DNA of 7,026 nucleotides from JAGVJT01 sp964471225 (GTDB taxonomy: Bacteria; Pseudomonadota; Gammaproteobacteria; Legionellales; Legionellaceae). Where the stretch lies: the NCBI GenBank assembly GCA_964471225.1, contig CAYYEZ010000028.1, positions 1-7,026 on the forward strand. The letters are read 5' to 3'. Made by a program: the position numbers and the translations under genes. Positions 1 through 5,841 of this stretch are shown in pieces. The notes beneath the pieces were generated by a model. It searched no databases. It worked only from the letters and a program-made list of their open reading frames with translations, and was not told the DNA's origin. The stretch's first letter is position 1. Each line of letters opens with the position of its first letter.

Positions 1-2692
1 TGTTTTAGGTCTTTATTATTTGACGCGTGAGCGGATCAATGCCAAAGGCGAAGGTAAGATTTTTGCTTCAGTGAATGAAGCTAAAAATTTTTACGAACAA
101 GGCTTTGTTGATATCCATGCAAAAATTAAAGTTCGAATGCAACAAGATCAAGAAGACGGCTCTCAAAAATGTGCTTTAGTCGAGACAACAATTGGTCGAA
201 CAATTATGTCTGGGATTTTACCCAAAGGAATGTCTTTCTCACTGATTAATCGTGTGATGACTAAAAAGACTATTTCTAAAGTTTTAGACCATTGCTACCG
301 TGTTCTAGGTTTAAAAGAAGCAGTTATTTTTGCAGATCATCTGATGTATCTAGGATTTGAATATGCAACTCGAGCAGGAGCTTCTATTGGTATTGACGAT
401 ATGATTATTCCTGAAGATAAAGGAGAAATCATCGCTCAAGCTGATAATGAAGTGCGTGAAATCGAATCACAATTCCGCTCAGGTTTAGTGACGAACGGTG
501 AGCGATATAACAAAGTTATCGATATTTGGTCGCGTACCAGTGAAATGGTTGCAAAATCGATGATGGCAAAAATCGCAACAGAAGAAGTGACAACAAGAGA
601 TGGGGTTGTAACGCGACAGGATTTATTTAACCCGATCTTTATGATGGCTGACTCCGGTGCACGGGGTTCCGCTGCTCAGATTCGACAGCTTGCTGCGATG
701 CGAGGATTGATGTCCGCGCCAGATGGCTCGATTATCGAGACGCCAATTACGGTGAATTTCCGTGAAGGACTAAATGTTTTCCAATACTTTATTTCCACGC
801 ACGGTGCGCGTAAAGGTCTAGCTGATACTGCATTGAAAACAGCAAACTCAGGTTATCTAACTCGTCGATTGGTTGATGTGGCTCAGGATGTGGTCATTAC
901 TGAACTTGATTGTGGTACAACAGAAGGTATTCTGATGCAACCATTGATTGAGGGTGGTGATATCGTAGAGGCGCTACATGAACGTGTTTTAGGTCGTGTG
1001 GTTTCTGAAGATGTATTTTTGCCAAACCAAAAAGAAGCAGTAGTTACAGCTGGAACACTTCTAGACGAAACTTGGGTAGAGCATCTCGAAAAGCTTGGCG
1101 TCGATCAGATTCTTGTTCGGTCACCTATTACTTGCCAAACTCGGTTTGGGTTATGTGCAAAATGTTATGGACGTGACCTTGCCCGAGGGCATCTGGTTAA
1201 TACAGGAGAGGCTGTTGGAACCATCGCAGCTCAATCTATTGGCGAGCCTGGTACTCAGTTAACGATGCGTACGTTCCATATCGGTGGGGCTGCATCACGT
1301 GCTACAGCTGCGAATAATATTCAGGTGAAAAACAAAGGGGTTATTCGTCTTCATAATATTAAGACGGTTACCCATGACAACAGTAAGTTGGTTGCTGTGT
1401 CCCGTTCGGGTGAGCTAACAATTTCTGATGAGTTCGGACGTGAGCGCGAGCGTTACAAGTTGCCTTATGGTGCAGTGTTAACGGTTCAAGATCAATCTCA
1501 AGTTGAAGCAGGTCAAGTGATTGCAACTTGGGATCCACATACGCATCCTGTAATTTCTGAGGTAAGTGGTAAATTGAAGTTTGTTGATCTCGTTGAAGGT
1601 ATGACAATGAATCGACAAACTGATGAGCTCACAGGCTTGAGTAATATCGTAGTGATCGATGCTAAACAGCGTAGTGCTGTAGGTAAAGATATGCGGCCAT
1701 TGGTCAAGCTGGTTTCTGATAAAGGAGAAGAGATTTTCCTTTCTGGAACAAATGTTCCTGCTCAGTATTATCTGCCTGTTGACGCGATCATTAATTTTGA
1801 AGATGGTCAGTCAGTCAATGTTGGAGATGTGATCGCAAGGATTCCTCAAGAGCGAACAAAAACACGCGATATTACAGGGGGCTTGCCGCGAGTAGCAGAT
1901 TTGTTTGAAGCGCGCAAACCGAAGGATGCTGCAGTAATGGCTGAAGTGTCTGGTGTTGTCAGCTTTGGTAAAGAAACAAAAGGCAAGAGACGTTTAATTA
2001 TCACTCAGACTGAGCAGGTATGTCATGAGGAGTTGATTCCAAAGTGGCGTCATATCTCTGTGTTTGAAGGAGAGCATGTCGCTCGTGGTGAGGTCATTGC
2101 CGAAGGTCCTCCAAGCCCGCACGATATTCTTCGTTTGTTGGGAGTGGGTGCTCTTGCAAATTATATCGTCAATGAAGTACAAGACGTTTATCGTTTACAA
2201 GGCGTAAAAATCAACGATAAGCATATTGAAGTCATTGTGAGACAGATGCTTCGTAAGCGTACGGTAACCTTTGTCGGAGACTCTAGATTTTTGTTAGGTG
2301 AGCAGATCGAAGAAACAGCATTGCTGGAAGAAAACGATAAGCTTGCGAAAGAAAATAAAATCCAAGCGAGAGGGACGCCTATATTGCTAGGTATTACAAA
2401 GGCATCGTTGGCGACCGATTCATTTATTTCTGCAGCATCGTTCCAAGAGACCACTCGTGTCTTAACGGAAGCAGCGGTGAGTGGAAAAGTAGATGATTTA
2501 CGTGGATTGAAGGAAAATGTGATGGTTGGTCGTTTGATTCCTGCGGGAACAGGCTATACCTATCATCAAACGAGGAAGGCAAAACGCGCTCGTGTGAAAT
2601 CACAAGAGTCAGGAAATCACACGATTTCCGCGACAGAAGTGCAACATGCATTGAGTGAAGCCTTGAACGCAGAAAATCGAGAAGAGCACTAA
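1..2692 (+). CDS. rpoC: DNA-directed RNA polymerase subunit beta', 3' part (5' truncated by window)
   Basis: This is the C-terminal part of the beta' subunit, which forms half of the RNA polymerase active-site cleft. The frame is open from base 2, beginning VLGLYYLTRERINAKGEG, so the TTG at 20 is not a start. About 896 codons are present of a protein of about 1400 residues, and the catalytic NADFDGD motif lies upstream of the window. Visible landmarks are the FNPIFMMADSGARGSAAQIR segment, the bridge helix (GARKGLADTALKTANSGYL, about 803-895), and the zinc-binding cysteines encoded at 911, 1133, 1154 and 1163. The trigger loop is SIGEPGTQLTMRTFHIGG (1235-1300). It is followed by an SI3-type insertion of about 189 residues (1301-1867) and resumes at DITGGLPRVADLFEARKPK. 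The C-terminal VIVRQMLRK and SFISAASFQETTRVLTEAA segments are conserved. The frame ends at TAA 2690-2692 with no disruption. The SI3 insertion supports a gammaproteobacterial or related origin. Confidence 0.98.
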   Translation, partial: VLGLYYLTRERINAKGEGKIFASVNEAKNFYEQGFVDIHAKIKVRMQQDQEDGSQKCALVETTIGRTIMSGILPKGMSFSLINRVMTKKTISKVLDHCYRVLGLKEAVIFADHLMYLGFEYATRAGASIGIDDMIIPEDKGEIIAQADNEVREIESQFRSGLVTNGERYNKVIDIWSRTSEMVAKSMMAKIATEEVTTRDGVVTRQDLFNPIFMMADSGARGSAAQIRQLAAMRGLMSAPDGSIIETPITVNFREGLNVFQYFISTHGARKGLADTALKTANSGYLTRRLVDVAQDVVITELDCGTTEGILMQPLIEGGDIVEALHERVLGRVVSEDVFLPNQKEAVVTAGTLLDETWVEHLEKLGVDQILVRSPITCQTRFGLCAKCYGRDLARGHLVNTGEAVGTIAAQSIGEPGTQLTMRTFHIGGAASRATAANNIQVKNKGVIRLHNIKTVTHDNSKLVAVSRSGELTISDEFGRERERYKLPYGAVLTVQDQSQVEAGQVIATWDPHTHPVISEVSGKLKFVDLVEGMTMNRQTDELTGLSNIVVIDAKQRSAVGKDMRPLVKLVSDKGEEIFLSGTNVPAQYYLPVDAIINFEDGQSVNVGDVIARIPQERTKTRDITGGLPRVADLFEARKPKDAAVMAEVSGVVSFGKETKGKRRLIITQTEQVCHEELIPKWRHISVFEGEHVARGEVIAEGPPSPHDILRLLGVGALANYIVNEVQDVYRLQGVKINDKHIEVIVRQMLRKRTVTFVGDSRFLLGEQIEETALLEENDKLAKENKIQARGTPILLGITKASLATDSFISAASFQETTRVLTEAAVSGKVDDLRGLKENVMVGRLIPAGTGYTYHQTRKAKRARVKSQESGNHTISATEVQHALSEALNAENREEH
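1301..1867 (+). other. SI3-type insertion domain within the RpoC trigger loop
   Basis: About 189 residues separate the first trigger-loop helix (ending HIGGAASR) from the second (starting DITGGLPR). Beta' subunits without SI3, such as those of Gram-positive bacteria, join these directly. The insert includes NIQVKNKGVIRL, DEFGRERERYKLPYGAVL, WDPHTHPVISEVSG and RQTDELTGLS. These match my memory of E. coli SI3 (about residues 943-1130), both in sequence type and in length. In E. coli this domain affects pausing and active-site closure. The boundaries are judged by eye. Confidence 0.85.
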
Positions 2693-2697
2693 TGATC

Positions 2698-2753
2698 TGC
2701 CGGAGTATACTTAGGGTCTTGACATTCTGAAGAGACATATATAGAATCCGGCA
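2698..2753. repeat. 7-bp inverted repeat flanking the promoter
   Basis: TGCCGGA (2698-2704) is the exact reverse complement of TCCGGCA (2747-2753), with 42 bp between them that include the -35 element and most of the -10. The right arm covers the last -10 base and the discriminator. It lacks a following T-run, so it is not a standard terminator. A 7-bp repeat in a region this size could easily arise by chance. Confidence 0.3.
2719..2747 (+). promoter_or_regulatory. sigma70 promoter of the str operon (rpsL-rpsG-fusA-tuf)
   Basis: A perfect -35 hexamer TTGACA (2719-2724) is followed by a 17-bp spacer and the -10 hexamer TAGAAT (2742-2747, five of six matches to TATAAT). The discriminator CCGGC(A) at 2748-2753 is GC-rich, a feature linked to ppGpp/DksA (stringent) control of ribosomal promoters in E. 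coli. Transcription would start near 2753-2755, giving a leader of about 45 nt before rpsL. Its position just before the first ribosomal protein gene supports the call. The promoter is read directly from the sequence, and its activity and stringent control are inferred. Confidence 0.85.
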
Positions 2754-2786
2754 TCTTTATGCGTGTGAAATAAATTTGCTATAGTT

Positions 2787-2790
2787 GGAG
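2787..2790 (+). promoter_or_regulatory. Ribosome binding site of rpsL
   Basis: GGAG lies 8 nt before the ATG at 2799. It fixes the rpsL start at the conserved MATINQLVRKPR N-terminus. Confidence 0.85.
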
Positions 2791-2798
2791 TTACATTA

Positions 2799-3179
2799 AT
2801 GGCTACCATTAACCAGTTAGTACGTAAGCCTCGCGTTGCTGTTAGAAAAAAGAGTAACGTGCCTGCTTTAGAGTCTTGCCCACAACGTCGTGGCGTATGT
2901 ACTCGTGTTTATACCACTACACCCAAAAAGCCAAACTCAGCAATGCGGAAAGTGGCTCGTGTGCGCTTAACCAACGGTTTTGAAGTTTCTTCATACATCG
3001 GTGGTGAAGGCCATAACCTACAAGAGCACTCTGTTGTGTTGATTCGTGGTGGTCGGGTAAAGGACTTGCCTGGTGTTCGCTATCATACAGTTCGCGGTAG
3101 CTTAGACACCTCTGGTGTGAATGATCGTAAGCAAGGTCGTTCGAAGTATGGTACTAAAAAGCCTAAAGACAAGAAATAA
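2799..3179 (+). CDS. rpsL: 30S ribosomal protein S12
   Basis: S12 sits at the decoding centre of the 30S subunit, where it contacts 16S rRNA and helps set translational accuracy. The 126 residues are close to the usual 123-125, with a slightly longer lysine-rich tail (PKDKK). The N-terminal extension MATINQLVRKPR, the TTPKKPNSAMRK loop (Lys43 counting Met as 1) and the GGRVKDLPGVRYH loop (Lys88, Asp89, Pro91) are all conserved. Lys43, Lys88 and Pro91 are sites where substitutions are known to give streptomycin resistance or dependence. All three carry the sensitive-type residue here. Asp89 is the residue methylthiolated by RimO in E. coli. The ATG start has a GGAG ribosome binding site and a near-consensus promoter upstream, so this is the first gene of the str operon. 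rpsG follows after 20 nt. Confidence 0.98.
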   Translation: MATINQLVRKPRVAVRKKSNVPALESCPQRRGVCTRVYTTTPKKPNSAMRKVARVRLTNGFEVSSYIGGEGHNLQEHSVVLIRGGRVKDLPGVRYHTVRGSLDTSGVNDRKQGRSKYGTKKPKDKK

Positions 3180-3187
3180 TTGAGCGT

Positions 3188-3191
3188 AGGA
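3188..3191 (+). promoter_or_regulatory. Ribosome binding site of rpsG
   Basis: AGGA lies 8 nt before the ATG at 3200, inside the 20-nt rpsL-rpsG gap. It supports independent initiation of rpsG. Confidence 0.75.
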
Positions 3192-3199
3192 TAAAGAAA

Positions 3200-3715
3200 A
3201 TGCCAAGACGAAGAGAAGTCCCCAAACGAGAAATTCTACCAGATCCAAAGCATCACAGTGAGCTTTTAGCTAAGTTTATTAACGTGCTTATGGTTAGTGG
3301 TAAAAAATCTGTTGCAGAAACAATTGTATACGGCGCACTTGATGCTATCGAAGAGAAGCTTAAGAAGTCGAAGAAAGATGAAGATGGTGAGGGTAGTGCC
3401 TCAGGCTCTGCTGTTTTGCGCTACTTTGAGCAGGCGCTCGATAACGTTCGGCCTACGGTAGAAGTACGTTCGCGCCGCGTGGGTGGTGCTACTTACCAAG
3501 TCCCTGTGGAAGTTCGCTCTGAGCGAAGCATTGCATTGGGAATGCGTTGGATTGTGCAGTCTGCTCGTTCGCGCGGTGAGAAGGGGATGATGCTTCGTCT
3601 TGCTGGTGAGTTAGCTGATGCATTCGAAAGCAAGGGTGCTGCTGTGAAGAAACGTGAAGACGTCCATCGCATGGCGAAAGCAAACCAAGCATTTGCACAT
3701 TTCAGATGGAATTAG
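3200..3715 (+). CDS. rpsG: 30S ribosomal protein S7
   Basis: S7 is a primary 16S rRNA-binding protein that starts assembly of the 30S head and lies near the E-site tRNA and mRNA exit. The start MPRRREVPKREILPDP, the central NVRPTVEVRSRRVGGATYQVPVEV rRNA-binding region (about residues 82-106) and the end AHFRWN are all conserved. The length is 171 residues, against about 156 in many bacteria. The excess is a lysine-rich then acidic and Ser/Gly-rich segment at about residues 54-69 (KLKKSKKDEDGEGSASGS), between the second and third helices. I recall similar insertions in Legionella-type S7 proteins, but could not check. The ATG has an AGGA site 8 nt upstream. The gene lies 20 nt after rpsL and 18 nt before fusA, in one apparent operon. 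In E. coli S7 is the translational repressor of this operon. Confidence 0.98.
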   Translation: MPRRREVPKREILPDPKHHSELLAKFINVLMVSGKKSVAETIVYGALDAIEEKLKKSKKDEDGEGSASGSAVLRYFEQALDNVRPTVEVRSRRVGGATYQVPVEVRSERSIALGMRWIVQSARSRGEKGMMLRLAGELADAFESKGAAVKKREDVHRMAKANQAFAHFRWN

Positions 3716-3720
3716 AGAGA

Positions 3721-3727
3721 TAAGGGG
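3721..3727 (+). promoter_or_regulatory. Ribosome binding site that fixes the fusA GTG start
   Basis: TAAGGGG ends 6 nt before the GTG at 3734 and matches the Shine-Dalgarno consensus TAAGGAGG with one mismatch. No in-frame ATG occurs before the conserved G1 motif, and starting at this GTG gives a normal EF-G N-terminus. The GTG is therefore well supported. Confidence 0.8.
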
Positions 3728-3733
3728 ATTTAG

Positions 3734-5830
3734 GTGTCAACGACTCCATTAGAACTATATCGAAACATTGGCATCGTCGCACACGTCGATGCAGGTAAGA
3801 CAACCACAACAGAGCGTGTTTTGTTCTATACAGGTACTTCACATAAAATTGGTGAGGTGCATGATGGTACAGCCACAATGGATTGGATGGTTCAGGAACA
3901 AGAACGTGGTATTACTATTACGTCAGCAGCAACCACTTGTTACTGGTCTGGCATGGAAAAACAATATACTAAGCATCGTGTCAATATTATTGATACGCCA
4001 GGTCACGTTGATTTCATGATTGAAGTAGAGCGCTCGCTTCGTGTTTTGGATGGCGCTGTTGTTGTATTTGACTCTGTTGCAGGTGTTGAGCCTCAATCTG
4101 AAACAGTATGGCGTCAGGCTGCAAAATATGGTGTGCCACGTATCGTTTTTGTGAACAAAATGGATCGTATGGGTGCTGATTTTATCCGTGTTGTTGATCA
4201 AATCAAAGTCCGCCTCAATTCTACACCTGTGATCGTTCAGCTCCCGATTGGTTCGGAAGAGCATTATAAAGGTGTTGTTGACCTTATCAAAATGAAAGCT
4301 ATCCTTTGGGACGATGAAACAAAAGGCATGACTTTTAAATATGCAGATGTTCCTGCAGACATGCTCGAAAAAGCTAAGGGTTATAGAGAGCAACTGCTAG
4401 AAGCCGCAGCGGAAGTTTCAGAAAGCTTAATGGATAAGTATCTTGAGTCTGGAGATCTTCCTGAAGAGGAAATCAAAAAGGCACTACGTCAACGAACAAT
4501 CGCTAACGAAATCGTTCCTGTATTTTGCGGTTCTGCGTTTAAAAACAAAGGCGTTCAAGCTGTACTGGATGGCGTAATTGATTATTTGCCTTCTCCTTTG
4601 GATATCCCTCCTGTGGGTGGTGTTGATGAAGATGGTGAGCCTGCAATACGTGAGACTTCGAATAAAGCTTCTTTCTCGGCCCTTGCATTTAAAATTGCAA
4701 CAGATCCTTTTGTTGGTACACTGACTTATTTCAGAGTCTACTCTGGTGTGTTGAAGTCTGGCGATACAGTTTATAACCCTGTGAAAGGTAAAAAAGAGCG
4801 TATTGGTCGTTTGCTTCAAATGCATGCAAACTCAAGAGAAGAGATCAAAGAAGTTCATGCTGGGGATATTGCGGCTGCGATCGGCTTAAAGACAGTAACA
4901 ACAGGTGACTCGCTTTGCGATCCAGACGATATTATTACACTCGAGCGTATGGACTTTCCTGAGCCTGTAATTGCTGTGGCTGTTGAGCCGAAGTCTAAAG
5001 CAGATCAAGAAAAAATGGGTATCGCTTTAGGTAAGCTGGCTCAAGAAGATCCTTCTTTCAGAGTACATACGGACGAAGAGACAGGTCAGACCATTATTGA
5101 AGGGATGGGTGAGCTTCACCTCGAAATTATCGTAGATAGAATGAGACGCGAGTTTATGGTAGAGGCAAATGTAGGTAAGCCTCAGGTTGCATATCGCGAG
5201 ACATTGAAAGCTGCCGTTGAACAAGAAGGCAAGTTCGTTCGTCAATCAGGTGGACGAGGTCAATATGGCCATGTGTGGCTTAAAATTGAGCCGTTGCCGC
5301 GAGGACAAGGTTACGAATTCGTTAACGAAATTGTGGGCGGTGTTATTCCCAAAGAATATATTCCTGCTGTTGATAAAGGTATTCAAGAACAGCTTCAGAA
5401 TGGTGTTATTGCAGGCTACCCAGTAGTCGATGTGAAAGTGACATTGTTTGATGGTTCGTTCCATGAAGTGGATTCTAGTGAAATGGCGTTTAAGATTGCC
5501 GGTTCAATGGGATTCAAGCAAGGTGCCCAAAAAGCAACTCCCGTTTTATTAGAGCCTATCATGCGTGTTGAAGTTGTGACGCCTGAAGAGTATATGGGTG
5601 ATGTTATGGGTGACTTAAGCCGACGAAGAGGTGTCTTGCAAGGTATGGATGAATCACCTGCGGGCCGGTTAATTCACGCGGAAGTTCCTTTGGCAGAAAT
5701 GTTCGGCTACTCAACAGATTTGCGTTCTGCAACGCAAGGCCGAGCAACATATACAATGGAATTTTCGAAATATTCTGAGGCACCAGCAACGATTGCTGAT
5801 GCGATTATCAAAAAATACAAGAGCGAATGA
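3734..5830 (+). CDS. fusA: Translation elongation factor G (EF-G)
   Basis: EF-G is the GTPase that drives tRNA-mRNA translocation on the ribosome, and with RRF it also splits ribosomes for recycling. The length of 698 residues is normal (E. coli 704). GTPase motifs are G1 AHVDAGKT (17-24), G2 RGITI (58-62), G3 DTPGH (87-91, with the catalytic-type His91), G4 NKMD (141-144) and G5 GSA (266-268). Domain II follows (ALAFKIATDPFVGTLTYFRV, about 316-335). Domain III contains GMGELHLEIIVDRM (457-470). Domain IV contains SGGRGQYGHV (505-514) and the tip segment GSFHEVDSSE with His577. Domain V contains EPIMRVEVVTPEEYMGDVMG and GYSTDLRSATQGRATYTMEF. Translation starts at GTG 18 nt after rpsG, and the TGA stop overlaps the tuf ribosome binding site. 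All hallmarks fit the main str-operon EF-G rather than a tetracycline-protection paralogue. The sequence resembles Legionella EF-G from memory. Confidence 0.98.
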   Translation: MSTTPLELYRNIGIVAHVDAGKTTTTERVLFYTGTSHKIGEVHDGTATMDWMVQEQERGITITSAATTCYWSGMEKQYTKHRVNIIDTPGHVDFMIEVERSLRVLDGAVVVFDSVAGVEPQSETVWRQAAKYGVPRIVFVNKMDRMGADFIRVVDQIKVRLNSTPVIVQLPIGSEEHYKGVVDLIKMKAILWDDETKGMTFKYADVPADMLEKAKGYREQLLEAAAEVSESLMDKYLESGDLPEEEIKKALRQRTIANEIVPVFCGSAFKNKGVQAVLDGVIDYLPSPLDIPPVGGVDEDGEPAIRETSNKASFSALAFKIATDPFVGTLTYFRVYSGVLKSGDTVYNPVKGKKERIGRLLQMHANSREEIKEVHAGDIAAAIGLKTVTTGDSLCDPDDIITLERMDFPEPVIAVAVEPKSKADQEKMGIALGKLAQEDPSFRVHTDEETGQTIIEGMGELHLEIIVDRMRREFMVEANVGKPQVAYRETLKAAVEQEGKFVRQSGGRGQYGHVWLKIEPLPRGQGYEFVNEIVGGVIPKEYIPAVDKGIQEQLQNGVIAGYPVVDVKVTLFDGSFHEVDSSEMAFKIAGSMGFKQGAQKATPVLLEPIMRVEVVTPEEYMGDVMGDLSRRRGVLQGMDESPAGRLIHAEVPLAEMFGYSTDLRSATQGRATYTMEFSKYSEAPATIADAIIKKYKSE

Positions 5831-5833
5831 GGT
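5829..5833 (+). promoter_or_regulatory. Ribosome binding site of tuf, overlapping the fusA stop
   Basis: GAGGT at 5829-5833 begins within the fusA TGA (5828-5830) and lies 8 nt before the tuf ATG at 5842. This arrangement suggests that ribosomes ending fusA can re-initiate on tuf (translational coupling, inferred). Confidence 0.8.
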
Positions 5834-5841
5834 AATTAAAA

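Larger units (their letters stand above)
2693..2798 (+). other. rpoC-rpsL intergenic region
   Basis: This is the only intergenic stretch longer than 20 bp in the window (106 bp). It holds the str-operon promoter, a short leader with a four-codon minimal ORF, and the rpsL ribosome binding site. No hairpin followed by a T-run is seen after the rpoC stop, so rpoC transcripts may read through into rpsL. Confidence 0.8.

Noticed and set aside
20..22. TTG at 20 as a translation start for a short RpoC-like protein
   Set aside because: The same frame continues upstream to base 2 with conserved RpoC residues (VLGLYY), so this is an internal codon of a gene truncated by the window edge.
2424..2738. 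Antisense open frame of 104 codons over the rpoC end and part of the intergenic region
   Set aside because: Most of it opposes conserved RpoC sequence, and it starts within the promoter region of the str operon. No motif or ribosome binding site supports it.
2777..2785. Extended -10-like TGCTATAGT just upstream of rpsL
   Set aside because: There is no acceptable -35 at 16-18 bp upstream, and a start near 2792 would leave the mRNA without the GGAG ribosome binding site.
4278..4305. TTGACC and TATCCT about 16 bp apart inside fusA, as a possible internal tuf promoter
   Set aside because: The -10 match is weak, and the segment encodes conserved EF-G sequence (VVDLIKMKAILW). E. coli does have internal promoters in fusA, but this one cannot be supported.
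3923..4393. Antisense open frame of 156 codons opposite fusA
   Set aside because: It lies wholly inside the strongly conserved EF-G G domain, has no recognisable family, no ribosome binding site context and a cysteine- and isoleucine-rich composition typical of a shadow frame.
4484..4825. Antisense open frame of 113 codons opposite fusA
   Set aside because: It is a shadow of EF-G domain II coding sequence with no motif of its own.
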